A stretch of DNA of 64,000 nucleotides from Halobacteria archaeon AArc-dxtr1 (GCA_025517425.1 JAOPJY010000003.1:81367-145366), one strand, 5' to 3'. Shown: positions 25,884 to 34,587, counted from the stretch's first letter. The notes: generated by a model not told the origin, from the sequence alone. Numbers and translations are program-made.

Positions 25884-27913
25884 TGGGTCCCCAATGGACT
25901 CCACTCGATGACGGGGCTGAAGCGCGCTCACGAGCGGCGATTGCTCTCGGTGACGTGTGCTATCCCCTCGTCGACCGAGTACTCGATGACGAGGCGCGGC
26001 TGACTGTCAGTGTTGAGACCGTACTCGCACAGGCGCGAATTCCCACGCCCGCCAAACACTATCTCGCGACGGCACTCGGCACTGCTCTTCTCTCCGCGAT
26101 CGTATGTGGGCTTCTGGGGACGTGTCTCGGATACACGCTGGCCTCGACTGAGATCCGTCCAGGGTGGGTAGACTCCATCGTCGTTCCCGTTGGAAGAGCG
26201 TTTGCGGTATCCACGCTACTCGGCGCCACAGGATCGATACTCCTGTTCGGTCTGCTGTCCGGGATACTCGGGTTCGCTTTTGGGGGTACTGTTCCCATCG
26301 CTATTCCAGTCCTCCGAGCGAGGCGGCGAAAACGTGCTATCGATCTGTTGCTGGCTGACTCGGTTTCCTTTCTGTACGCCCTCTCGACCGGTTCGCTCGA
26401 CCACCTCGAACTGTTCGAGGCGATCGCTGGCGCGGAGGACGCCTACGGTGAGGTCGCCGCCGAGTTTCGCACTCTGTTGCTCGAAACGCGGTACACTGAC
26501 GCCGATTATCGGACAGCAATTGCGAACCGAGCGGCGGTCACACCCAGTGACGACTTCTCGAAGTTCCTAACCGACTTGCTCTCGACGATCGATAGCGGCG
26601 GCGACATTGAGCGATTTCTGGCAGACGAGACCGAACGCTACAGTCGAACTGCGAGACGCCGTCAGGAGCGAATCCTGGATTCACTCGACCTCGTGGGAGA
26701 GCTGTATCTAACCGTCTCACTGTTCCCGCTGTTCTTTCTCGTCATTATCGTCGTCGGCCAGCTGATTCCCGGTAGCGGTGTCCAGACTGAACTGCTCTAT
26801 CTGGCTGTATACGGGCTCACGCCGCTTGTTGGGATCGCGTTTCTCGTCCTCGTTTCGGCGGTGACGCCCGACGAACCAGGTGACGGATTCCTGTACCAGG
26901 ACAGAGAAGTCGGGTCACCCACTGGCGGGTGGCGCCGACGGCAGGGTCCCAGCCACGCTGAATCGTCGTTTCCAGACACCGAGATATTCGACCGAATTCG
27001 GCGCCGGGAGAGGATGCACCGACGCAAACGGCTGCTGGCTCGGCCACACCGTTTCGTTCTCGATCGACCGCTATCCACGCTCGTCGTGACTGTCCCGGCG
27101 TCGGTCGTACTCCTCGCATTCGCGGTCGCTCTCGGGTTCACACCGCGGTCGCTCTCTGGGCTCGTAGCCGAGCCGGTTCGGGGAACGGCCGTGTACGTGT
27201 ATACACCGCTCTATCTCATCCTCGTTCCGCTCGCAACCGTCTACGAGTGGAACGCTTGGCGCCGAAACGCAGTCACTGCCACACTGTCGACGGTCCTTCG
27301 GAACCTCTCGAGTGCAAACGAGACGGGGCTCACGTTCCTCGAGTCACTCCGGACCGTCTCGACACTGGAACGTGGCTTGCTCGCCCGCGAGCTCGACGTC
27401 GTAACCACGAAGGTCGCGTACGGAACCAGTCTCCGCCCCGCCCTTGTACAGTTCGCAAACACGTACCAGACACCGCGTCTCGCAAGAACCGTCCGGCTTC
27501 TGGGTCACGCACAGGAAGCCTCGAACAATCTCTCTGCCGTACTCCAGACCGCAGCACAGACGAGCGAGCGCCACGAGACGCTCGAACGGGACCGTGTCGC
27601 TCGCGCCCGAACGCAAATCGTCATCGTCTCTCTGACGTTCCTGACGGCTCTCGTCGTCTTCGCGATCCTCCAGACACAGTTTTTAGAGACGATGGGTGAG
27701 TTGGACCTCACACCCAACTCGACGGGTGCAGATCCCGATTCTCCGCTTGACGTAGATCGGCTTTCGTTGCTGTTTTTCCATACGTTGACCGTACAGGCGT
27801 TCGTCTCCGGGCTCATCTGTGGCTATCTCCGGGATGGCTGTCTCGCAAGCGGTCTCAAGTACGTTCTGTGTTTGGCCACCGTAGCACTCCTCACGTGGTC
27901 GGTTATCGCCTGA
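25883..27913 (+). CDS. Polytopic membrane platform protein (PilC/TadC-like)
   Basis: This would be the membrane platform on which the filament is built. The 676-residue protein has two T2SSF-like repeats, each with a cytosolic helical bundle (for example FLTDLLSTIDSGGDIERFLA in the first and ESLRTVSTLERGLLARELDV in the second) between pairs of membrane helices. A cytoplasmic Arg-rich loop (about 355-390) joins the halves. It is translationally coupled to the ATPase gene. Haloarchaeal PilC proteins have this double arrangement. Confidence 0.88.
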   Translation: MGPQWTPLDDGAEARSRAAIALGDVCYPLVDRVLDDEARLTVSVETVLAQARIPTPAKHYLATALGTALLSAIVCGLLGTCLGYTLASTEIRPGWVDSIVVPVGRAFAVSTLLGATGSILLFGLLSGILGFAFGGTVPIAIPVLRARRRKRAIDLLLADSVSFLYALSTGSLDHLELFEAIAGAEDAYGEVAAEFRTLLLETRYTDADYRTAIANRAAVTPSDDFSKFLTDLLSTIDSGGDIERFLADETERYSRTARRRQERILDSLDLVGELYLTVSLFPLFFLVIIVVGQLIPGSGVQTELLYLAVYGLTPLVGIAFLVLVSAVTPDEPGDGFLYQDREVGSPTGGWRRRQGPSHAESSFPDTEIFDRIRRRERMHRRKRLLARPHRFVLDRPLSTLVVTVPASVVLLAFAVALGFTPRSLSGLVAEPVRGTAVYVYTPLYLILVPLATVYEWNAWRRNAVTATLSTVLRNLSSANETGLTFLESLRTVSTLERGLLARELDVVTTKVAYGTSLRPALVQFANTYQTPRLARTVRLLGHAQEASNNLSAVLQTAAQTSERHETLERDRVARARTQIVIVSLTFLTALVVFAILQTQFLETMGELDLTPNSTGADPDSPLDVDRLSLLFFHTLTVQAFVSGLICGYLRDGCLASGLKYVLCLATVALLTWSVIA

Positions 27914-27981
27914 GGGTGTGGAGCGTCGACTCGGCATACCGCTGTTTGCGTCCAATCGACCCTGACTCGATAGCCCGACGT

Positions 27982-28806
27982 CTACGGTTCCCCTTCGACC
28001 GAAACGTCCAGCCGAACTGTCGGAACGTAGACCGCGCCCGTAACGGCCACACAGCGCAGTGTGTCGCGGTTTGTCGTCTGTTGTTGACATGTGGCGTTCG
28101 ATTCACTGGACTCGATGTAGTTGGCCCACAGATCAGCTCGGTCGGACCGTGTCTGTATCCGAATTTCGACCGCGTAGGTCTCCTCACCGTCCCACCGAAG
28201 CTGGCGTGACGAGGCTCGCTTGGTAGTGATTTCGCTTACCGTTGTGGCGTCCATCCAGGTCGTGTTCGTGCCTGTGGTTTCGATGAGGGGAATCATCGAG
28301 AACTCCGTGCTAACCCGTAATCTCGGTTCTCGGAGCCACTCGTTGCCAGCACCTCCTTCGCGGGAGACGGCGCCGTTTGCGTAGACAACTGCCGACTCGG
28401 CATTGGTGCCGCCAGATTCGGTCGGTGGTGTCGCTCCTGGGGGGATGTACGTGACCGGGTCGATCGTTCCGGTGTAGCTGTCTCCCGTAGCAAACGTTTC
28501 GGCGTGCAACTCGGCGTCGGGTTCGTGCTGTACAACCGTCACCTCGATGTGGGCTGTCCGGTCAAATCCGATCGCTCCCTCGCCGATCCCAACGGGAGTC
28601 GATCGTCGCTGAACACCCTGTGCTATGTGATCGTCGATGGTCATCGCAAGCTCCTCGAGCGTTTGCTGTCCGTTCTGGATCGCGCTGTCCTCGCGAACCT
28701 CGTCTAGCGACGTCGCTCCAACGAGAAACAGTGCGCTCGCAGAGAGAGTTATTAGCCCGAACAGGAGTGCGTACCCGAGCACCTCGCTCGTCGCTCGCTC
28801 AGGCAC
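27982..28806 (-). CDS. Pilin-like surface protein (likely DUF7289)
   Basis: The 274-residue product starts with MPERATSEVLGYALLFGLIT and has one N-terminal hydrophobic helix after a short charged leader, as in archaeal pilin-like proteins. The remainder is Ser/Thr-rich, extracellular-looking and lacks a second membrane segment. It is the last gene of a five-gene minus-strand operon and overlaps the previous gene by eight bases. The role is inferred from the helix and from the facing PilB/PilC genes. Confidence 0.72.
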   Translation of the reverse strand: MPERATSEVLGYALLFGLITLSASALFLVGATSLDEVREDSAIQNGQQTLEELAMTIDDHIAQGVQRRSTPVGIGEGAIGFDRTAHIEVTVVQHEPDAELHAETFATGDSYTGTIDPVTYIPPGATPPTESGGTNAESAVVYANGAVSREGGAGNEWLREPRLRVSTEFSMIPLIETTGTNTTWMDATTVSEITTKRASSRQLRWDGEETYAVEIRIQTRSDRADLWANYIESSESNATCQQQTTNRDTLRCVAVTGAVYVPTVRLDVSVEGEP

Positions 28807-29245
28807 GGCTGATCACCATCCGTTGATCGGAACTAGCGTCGACGGTCGTCATTACCGACCCACCGCGGACAGTGGTGAGTTCGATCGGAGTCGTCGTCGC
28901 GAGACCGCGTTCGACCGCACTGGAAGAGCGGTGCAGTTCGAACCGAAGGGAGGGTTGTTCGTCCACTACAGTGATCGTGATCGCGTACCGTTCAGTACCG
29001 ATTGTCTGTGGAAGCTCCGTTGCGACGGAGACGTTCGCCCCGTCTCCCTGCTGGGCCAGCCTGTCAGCCGTCTCGATATCGGCCGCCAGTTGCTCTGCGT
29101 ACACGCCGAGTTTTGCCTCGGTCGCTCGCTCCTGTTGGGTCTCGACCAGCCCGTTTGCAGCCATCGAGAGGCTGACCGCGAGGATCGCAACGACGACGAT
29201 TCCAATCGCGTATCCGACGACGGTCGAGACAGCGCGCTCAGCCAT
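28799..29245 (-). CDS. Pilin-like protein (likely DUF7266)
   Basis: The 148-residue protein begins MAERAVSTVVGYAIGIVVVA, a single N-terminal membrane helix preceded by a charged turn, followed by a soluble part with coiled-coil character (ETQQERATEAKLGVYAEQLA). The start at 29245 is preferred; the longer open frame to 29509 is basic and runs antisense to the upstream gene. It overlaps both neighbours by about eight bases. Confidence 0.72.
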   Translation of the reverse strand: MAERAVSTVVGYAIGIVVVAILAVSLSMAANGLVETQQERATEAKLGVYAEQLAADIETADRLAQQGDGANVSVATELPQTIGTERYAITITVVDEQPSLRFELHRSSSAVERGLATTTPIELTTVRGGSVMTTVDASSDQRMVISRA

Positions 29246-30155
29246 CGCCTGCCTCCAGAGTGGTAGTCGACGCGTACTGGAGCCGATAGCTCTCGTACCG
29301 AACCTCGAGGTCGACACCGGAGAGTACGTCACTCGTGTGCAATTTCTCCTCGTCACCACCGACGCCCGAAATTTCGGCCTCATCGTCGACGACGAGAGCG
29401 TACGTTCCACGGACCCGGTTTGCGTTCTCGTAACGAACGTCGTAGTCCCGGAGCCCATCGAGTAACTGTGCTGCCGGGTGATCGTCGCCATTGAGTGTTC
29501 CAGCGTCAAAATCGACGGTCACGCTGCCGTTGGTAGTCCACTCGTTGCCCTCGTGATCTGTGACGGTCGTGGACTCGCGTTCGTGGACCGACAGCCACCG
29601 AGATTCGTTTCGGTCCGATTCGACGAGCAGTCGAAATGCGCCCGTTCCTGACTCATCGATCTCGTCGATGGTCAGCGCGTACGCCACAGCGTTTGCCGCA
29701 GTCACGACGGTCCAGTTTCCCTCTCCGGTCGCACTCGTTACCGGTGCCGTCTCGTTTTGTCTGACCAGCGTTTCGTGAGCCGGGTCGCGATCAATTACGA
29801 CGTCGACGTACGCTCCGCGTGAGGCGTAGTGAGTACGTACCTGTTCGATCCACGCGTCGAGCGCCGTCGAGAATGCAGATACCTGTTGATCGACGCCGTC
29901 GTGTTCGTCGATCGCAGTCTGAAGCAGTGTCTGACTTTCGCGTTCGACGGCGGCGACGAACTCGAGCGCCGCAGACGCGTCGTGAGTGACCTCACTCCGA
30001 TGCTCGTCGACGACGCGGTCTACCTCGACGAGGGTGATCGCGAGTGCGAGCACAGCCATGGCAAGAACGATTCCGACGACGACGAACAGCTGAGCGCGCT
30101 CGCTCGTCGGATGCCGGAGATCACCGCCGTCCTTGCGGTGGGCTATCGGCGCCAT
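29238..30155 (-). CDS. Pilin-like protein (likely DUF7261)
   Basis: The 305-residue protein has a hydrophobic helix (AQLFVVVGIVLAMAVLALAI) after a basic N-terminus and a long, acidic, extracellular-looking body with DxD-rich and Thr/Ser-rich stretches. No catalytic motif is visible. It overlaps its upstream partner by 13 bases and its downstream partner by eight. Confidence 0.72.
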   Translation of the reverse strand: MAPIAHRKDGGDLRHPTSERAQLFVVVGIVLAMAVLALAITLVEVDRVVDEHRSEVTHDASAALEFVAAVERESQTLLQTAIDEHDGVDQQVSAFSTALDAWIEQVRTHYASRGAYVDVVIDRDPAHETLVRQNETAPVTSATGEGNWTVVTAANAVAYALTIDEIDESGTGAFRLLVESDRNESRWLSVHERESTTVTDHEGNEWTTNGSVTVDFDAGTLNGDDHPAAQLLDGLRDYDVRYENANRVRGTYALVVDDEAEISGVGGDEEKLHTSDVLSGVDLEVRYESYRLQYASTTTLEAGDG

Positions 30156-30799
30156 ATGTGGAGTTCCACCTCCAGGACCTGGTACACGGGACTGTGCTCG
30201 TCGGCGTTCACTGCAAAGAACGTCTGTGAGTTCGATAACGAGAGCGAGTCAGTGGTGAGTGGTTCGTCGTCGAACAGCGTGACGAGCTGCGTTGCCGTCA
30301 CCGCACTCTCACTTGGCGTGCCCTGGTCGACGAGGTGCTGTGTTCGGCGTGTTCCGTTTTCACCGACGTAATTGATCCGTACGTTGTATGCAACGTCGTC
30401 AGAGAACGTCGATTCGAGCGTCGATCCGAACGAGAGAACGGCGGCGTGATTCGTCTCAGAGGGTAAATCGATCTCTGAGGGTCGATCGGACCCCGTCTCT
30501 GGGTCGCCTGGAATGCCATCCGTATATCCCGTCTCGGTGGAGTAGCTTCCTTCGAACCGCCCCTCGCTTTCGTTCCAGAAGCGGACGACGGCAGAGAGGG
30601 TTCCGTCGGCACTCGCTGTTCGTAGCAGTTGGGTCCCGAGCTCTTCGTGAGTCTCTTGGCACTCGTGTTGGTCAGCGCCCGTCTCGAGCGTCGAGCCGGC
30701 GGTCAGCTGTAGTGCAAGAGCCAGGCTAGTGACGAGCAAGAGGGACGTGAGTGTGGCTTCGAGCGTCAGCGCCTGTCCTCGTGTATCCATCGTCACCAC
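30143..30799 (-). CDS. Pilin-like protein (likely DUF7288)
   Basis: The 218-residue product has an early helix (LEATLTSLLLVTSLALALQL) preceded by MDTRGQALT and an acidic body with three cysteine-free beta-rich segments. The ATG at 30799 or the ATG at 30790 could be used; both sit inside the upstream gene's 3' end. The tight packing shows one transcript. Confidence 0.7.
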   Translation of the reverse strand: MVTMDTRGQALTLEATLTSLLLVTSLALALQLTAGSTLETGADQHECQETHEELGTQLLRTASADGTLSAVVRFWNESEGRFEGSYSTETGYTDGIPGDPETGSDRPSEIDLPSETNHAAVLSFGSTLESTFSDDVAYNVRINYVGENGTRRTQHLVDQGTPSESAVTATQLVTLFDDEPLTTDSLSLSNSQTFFAVNADEHSPVYQVLEVELHIWRR

Positions 30800-31269
30800 A
30801 CCACGACGGAGAGCCAGTGGGCCGATTCGTTGTACTGAACGGCTCGAGCCGAGGTCGCCGTTCTACGGTCGTCGGGAATGGGGAGCCCGCGCTCGCCGAC
30901 GGTCGCTCCACCGTCGAGATCGGTCACGGAGACGTTGATTCGGTCGTGGTCTCCAGGAAGTTCGGTTCCGAGACGGTCGTCACGTCCATCGAAGAAGGCC
31001 ACAACGGCCTCCCGGTCGAGTGGTCGTTCGGCTCCGGGATCGGCGCTGAGATCTGCTACGAGGTGGTCAGCAATTCGGTCGCCAGTGAGTGATGTAGCGG
31101 GGGGTGTCGACCGTTCGTCTCCGGACGGGACGGTCAGTTGTGTCGCTGTCGCGAGGACGGAGATCGTAATCAGCAAAACGAGAGATGTACTGATCGCCAG
31201 ATCGAGCGTCGTCTGTCCGCGCTCGTGATTCCGATTCCCGTCTCGCCTTCGTCCAGTGGGATCCAGCAT
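30793..31269 (-). CDS. Pilin-like protein (likely DUF7287)
   Basis: The 158-residue protein opens with a basic segment (GRRRDGNRNHERGQTTLDLA) and a membrane helix (ISTSLVLLITISVLATA), the TadE/pilin-like arrangement. The soluble part is acidic. It is the first gene of the operon; the intergenic space to the lipoprotein gene (31270-31323) holds its promoter. A leader-peptidase site could lie near the Gly of RGQTTLD. Confidence 0.72.
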   Translation of the reverse strand: MLDPTGRRRDGNRNHERGQTTLDLAISTSLVLLITISVLATATQLTVPSGDERSTPPATSLTGDRIADHLVADLSADPGAERPLDREAVVAFFDGRDDRLGTELPGDHDRINVSVTDLDGGATVGERGLPIPDDRRTATSARAVQYNESAHWLSVVVW

Positions 31270-31323
31270 CGTCGAGGTGCTCCAATGCCGGGGTTCCCTC
31301 GTTCTCCAATAAAAATGTGGACG

Positions 31324-32097
31324 TCACTTGAGCCCGGGTGGCGGCTCGTCTCCGTCGTCGTCCAAGTCGACGTCGAGTCCCAGCTCCTCGCGCTGTTCGC
31401 GCAGTCGTTTCATCTGCCGATAGTAGTAGAGGGCCCCAGCGCCACCGAAGACGACGAGCACTCCCGCGACGCCAAGGAAGATCGCGACGTTTCCAGCCGT
31501 GTAGTACTGCAGCGAGATCGTGCTATCGAGCTGCTCCCAGGAGAGTCGCTCCTGGCTGTCGACGATCTCGCGATCGTAGCCACTCGGACTGGCGCTTCCG
31601 AACAGGAAGTTCGAGGTTCGCTGATCTTCGGGGAGATAGACGACGTACGACCCTTCGACGTACGCGGGTAGCTGGAAGCTGTTCCGATCCGACGGTCCGG
31701 AGATCGCGAGCGTTCCGTTCCCGTCTGGCACCACAACGTCCGTGCTGGTATCGCCCTGGTCGATCTCGAGCTCAGAGCCCGTCAGCTCCGTTCCGTTGTC
31801 TGGGTACCAGTAGCGAACGCTGTGGATATTGAGAGCGCTGTCGCTGTAGAACCCTTCCTGGTACATCGAGAGCTCGTCGGTCTCGTTTAGGTCGTACACG
31901 GCGCGAAACTCGCCGCTGCTCAGTATCCCGCCGCCCTCGATGTCGACGGCGACCGTCGCGTTCTCCTCGCGGAGATCGTCGTACTCCTGATCTCGGTCGA
32001 GATCCTCGTCGGAGATGCCGCTGAACAGCGCCGTACAGCCCGCGAGTCCGATCAGGGCAACGACAGCGACGGTAGCGAGTGCGAGTCGGCGATTCAT
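31324..32097 (-). CDS. DUF5803-type lipoprotein
   Basis: The 257-residue protein has a signal with lipobox LAGC (MNRRLALATVAVVALIGLAGC), an extracellular acidic domain and a C-terminal membrane helix (NVAIFLGVAGVLVVFGGAGA) followed by a basic cytosolic tail. It is the last gene in the group with DUF2110 and tfe. Function is unknown; conservation of the neighbourhood in haloarchaea is from memory. The ATG at 32097 is chosen because the signal starts there. Confidence 0.8.
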   Translation of the reverse strand: MNRRLALATVAVVALIGLAGCTALFSGISDEDLDRDQEYDDLREENATVAVDIEGGGILSSGEFRAVYDLNETDELSMYQEGFYSDSALNIHSVRYWYPDNGTELTGSELEIDQGDTSTDVVVPDGNGTLAISGPSDRNSFQLPAYVEGSYVVYLPEDQRTSNFLFGSASPSGYDREIVDSQERLSWEQLDSTISLQYYTAGNVAIFLGVAGVLVVFGGAGALYYYRQMKRLREQREELGLDVDLDDDGDEPPPGLK

Positions 32098-32102
32098 ACC
32101 GG

Positions 32103-32795
32103 TCAGGGGACGACACACCGCAGCTCTGCCGGCAGATACTCGCCGATGCTCGCGAGCAAGCCCGGTGGATCCGTATCTTCCGTGCAGATCACGCTCTGTT
32201 CTAACAGGCCGATCCGCTCGACGGTGACGTAGTCCTGGGCATGACCGGCGCGGTTGAGCGTCGCCCGTACCTCGGCGCGAGTGGCGCTGTTGACGTTCAG
32301 TCTGCCGTCACCTCGCGTCCATTCGTAGAGTCGGTCGCGCTCTTCGTCGGCGAGCCGGGAGGGTGCGCCGCCCTCGGCGTCCGCGTCGCCGTAGACGAAC
32401 CGCAGCGGCATGTGCTGGACCAGCCCGTACCGGTCGCGGATCTGAGTCGCCGATCCGGGACCGAGCTCGAGTTCGTCAGTTGAAATCCGGACGCCGTCGT
32501 CCTGTCCGGCGTCGAGAACGAAGCCGTCCTCGTCCCAGGACGCGAGCGTTCCGACGTAGGTCTCGCCCGGTTCGAGGTCCGGGACGATCTCGCCGAACGC
32601 CTCCCGAAGGACGTTGCGAGCGACCGTCGCGTCGTCGCCCTCGATCGTCACCGAGGGGAAGTCGTCGTGGCGGACGCCGATCTCGTAGGAGACGTCCAGC
32701 TCGCCGATCTCGTTGTCTACGAGCGAGCGAAGCGAGTCGAGCGTTCGCTCGCGGGCGTCGCCCTCGACGTAGACTTTGGTTGCGAGTACGACCAT
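32103..32795 (-). CDS. DUF2110 family protein
   Basis: The 230-residue cytosolic protein begins MVVLATKVYVEGDARERTLD. It includes a nucleic-acid-binding-like central part (YVGTLASWDEDGFVLDAGQD) and a C-terminal helical domain. The function is unknown. Its start is adjacent to the tfe stop (one base apart) and its stop is 5 bases before the lipoprotein start, so all three are probably cotranscribed. Confidence 0.82.
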   Translation of the reverse strand: MVVLATKVYVEGDARERTLDSLRSLVDNEIGELDVSYEIGVRHDDFPSVTIEGDDATVARNVLREAFGEIVPDLEPGETYVGTLASWDEDGFVLDAGQDDGVRISTDELELGPGSATQIRDRYGLVQHMPLRFVYGDADAEGGAPSRLADEERDRLYEWTRGDGRLNVNSATRAEVRATLNRAGHAQDYVTVERIGLLEQSVICTEDTDPPGLLASIGEYLPAELRCVVP

Positions 32796-33314
32796 CTAGG
32801 CGTCCACGTTGAGTTCGTCCTCGAGCTGTGCGAGACGGTCGTCCATCGAATCGACCAAGCGATTGTTGTCCATCGATTCGACGGGCGAGCCACACTCCGG
32901 ACACTCGAAACCAAAGTCCATCGCCTCGCCGAACTCGAACCGGATCGAGCAGATCTCACAGAGGTAGAACTCGTGATTTCGCTCGTACTCCCGGCGGTCC
33001 TCCAAAGCGTCGTGGAGCCGGTACATCTCCTCTTCTAGGTTCTCCGGAATGTTCTCGTATTCGAACGTCCAGAGGTAGGTGAGCCAGCCCGAGTCCTCGT
33101 CTCGCAGGCGTCGGTAGGTGGCGAGATCGTTCTCGTAGAGAATAAACAGGGCCCGCCGCACGTCGTTTAACTCGAGATCGAGCGACTCCGCAAGCTCCTC
33201 GTCGGTCACTTCCCCGTCCGGCGGTGCCGCCGCGACGGGCATCCCCGTGGGACCGACCAGCTCGTGTAAGTACTTCTGGATGACTGGATCTTCGAGCAGG
33301 TCCTCAAAAGCCAT
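32796..33314 (-). CDS. tfe: Transcription initiation factor E, alpha subunit
   Basis: TFE helps the archaeal RNA polymerase open promoters. The 172-residue protein has an N-terminal winged helix (MAFEDLLEDPVIQKYLHELV to about residue 85) and a zinc ribbon with LCEICSIRF and FECPECGSP near residues 118-140. The C-terminus is a short helical coiled coil. The start lies only 27 bases from the stop of the small frame upstream. Confidence 0.95.
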   Translation of the reverse strand: MAFEDLLEDPVIQKYLHELVGPTGMPVAAAPPDGEVTDEELAESLDLELNDVRRALFILYENDLATYRRLRDEDSGWLTYLWTFEYENIPENLEEEMYRLHDALEDRREYERNHEFYLCEICSIRFEFGEAMDFGFECPECGSPVESMDNNRLVDSMDDRLAQLEDELNVDA

Positions 33315-33340
33315 TACCTACGTGTAACGGCATCCGGCCA

Positions 33341-33454
33341 TTAAGTCTTTTGAGCGCGCTCGCGGTTGGCGTTGGCCATCACGTGGGCGGGAACCGAGAG
33401 CAGTTGCTCGTCAATGTTAGAGAGACGGGGTAGGTCCGTCAGCGGTGGCCACAC
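33341..33454 (-). CDS. Possible small protein upstream of tfe
   Basis: A 37-residue frame from a GTG reads VWPPLTDLPRLSNIDEQLL and ends RERAQKT. The codons look protein-like, and the frame is open further upstream to about 33530 without a good start. It could be a real small protein or the end of a decayed gene. No family is recognised. Confidence 0.3.
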   Translation of the reverse strand: MWPPLTDLPRLSNIDEQLLSVPAHVMANANRERAQKT

Positions 33455-33738
33455 GTGGAAACCACGTGGGCTGAAAGGTGCTGCCAGACCGTGCCGCCTA
33501 CCGTCACCTCTTCGCTACGGTGGTAAAAGGGCTCCGGTCGCCGGAAGGGTGGAGACCAACCTGTTACGCTGCGCTCGTTCGCTCGGTAAAAGCTGGACCA
33601 AAAGCAGGTCGTTCGAAACGGCCTTACCGTTTCGTGATGACTCCGACACCGACGTCCACGTTCGTCTCGAGATTCTGAGCCATATCTACGACACCCCATG
33701 GCCAGTTCCTGAAATCCACGACGGATCGGAAGTTAACG
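33455..33738. other. Structured intergenic region between tfe and the TFS-like gene
   Basis: No clear gene occupies this stretch. It has several perfect short inverted repeats: a 7-base-pair hairpin CACGTGG/CCACGTG (33453-33469), TCCGG/CCGGA (about 33533-33545), and CGAAACGG/CCGTTTCG (about 33614-33634). GGTAGG and CCTACC could close the first into a multi-stem fold. A structured RNA is possible. It does not show the conserved cores of RNase P RNA or of the SRP RNA. Confidence 0.35.
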
Positions 33739-33746
33739 CATATATT
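33739..33746 (+). promoter_or_regulatory. TATA-like element of the TFS-like gene
   Basis: CATATATT is centred about 28 bases before the ATG at 33772, consistent with a leaderless transcript. Confidence 0.55.
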
Positions 33747-33771
33747 CGACACCCGCGTATTCCTATTATAT

Positions 33772-34089
33772 ATGCAATTCTGTGGCGAGTGCGGTTCGAT
33801 CATGCACACGGAGGGCGACACGTGGGTGTGTCGCTCCTGTGAGAACGAGGAGCCGCGGGACTCGCAAGCAGAAGCGGCGATGGCGACCCGGGATGGACAG
33901 CGGGACGGCGGGGCACCGGCCGTAGCCGACGCGACCCAGGGCACCACCGAGACGATGCAGGAGCCCTGCCCGGCCGGGGACTGCGACGGCGACCGGGCCT
34001 ACTCCGAGATGATGCCGAAGCCGGGCGGCTCCTACGAGGTTCGGCTGTTCACCTGCGTCGAGTGTGGCCACAAGTGGCGCGAGTCTTGA
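33772..34089 (+). CDS. TFS/RPA12-like zinc protein lacking the cleavage-loop acids
   Basis: The 105-residue protein has two zinc ribbons (Cys4, 7, 20, 23 and Cys66, 71, 95, 98). It resembles archaeal TFS, the factor that restarts paused RNA polymerase by transcript cleavage. In TFS the second ribbon carries an Asp-Glu pair at the tip of its loop. Here the loop (residues 82-90) is PKPGGSYEV, with no such pair. It may bind the polymerase without cleavage activity, as does the inhibitory Sulfolobus paralogue TFS4. The second ribbon also has an unusual Cys-x4-Cys spacing. Confidence 0.8.
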   Translation: MQFCGECGSIMHTEGDTWVCRSCENEEPRDSQAEAAMATRDGQRDGGAPAVADATQGTTETMQEPCPAGDCDGDRAYSEMMPKPGGSYEVRLFTCVECGHKWRES

Positions 34090-34587
34090 CGGCGTATTTC
34101 GCCAAGCCCGCCGCTTACATCTGCACAGACCGCCACAGAAGACCCTCAACTCCCGGGATTACTCGGTCTCGAGGAGCCCACACATCGACTCCAAACCAAC
34201 TCCCACAACGTTCGTGAGGCTATTGACAACCGCTGTCACAAGAGCCGTTGTTGGAATGTTCATTCCCTGGTTATCGGTGCGGTTGTCGTTGGAACACTCG
34301 AGTTCCAGAAGCGGAACCGAAGACGGGGCAGTGGTCGGACTCCTCGGTAACCCAAACCACTCAATTCACAGGCTTGATGAACGCTGAACGGTCTCTCTGG
34401 TCTGGTAGGTATTCAGAAGATTGTTCTGAACACAGGGCGCGTATGTTCCATAGAGTTCTGGAGCCTGGGGAGCAACAACGCCGGCGAGACCGTCAGAGAC
34501 GCCACAGTGTGTTGCCAACTCAAACAAAGTCAGAATTGAGATGCTCAGTTCAGTAATTTCAATAAGAAACATATCTGATACACTGTC
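34090..34587. other. Intergenic region with possible decayed coding sequence
   Basis: No complete gene is visible. The frame of the preceding gene stays open for 86 more codons (34090-34350) after its TGA, with basic, cysteine-containing sequence (NRCHKSRCWNVHSLVIG) unlike haloarchaeal proteins. The region is poorer in GC than its surroundings. It may be transferred or decayed DNA. Confidence 0.35.

Noticed and set aside
33643-33680. Possible C/D-box guide RNA (a GTGATGA-like motif and a CTGA about 35 bases later).
   Set aside because: The internal D' and C' boxes are missing and there is no recognisable guide element, so it is likely chance.
33315-33771. Region as RNase P RNA or SRP RNA.
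   Set aside because: The conserved cores of these RNAs are not visible on either strand.
34366-34572. Minus-strand frame in the low-GC gap (starts MFLIEITELSISILTLFELA).
   Set aside because: It could be a small membrane peptide, but there is no start signal and the region looks decayed.
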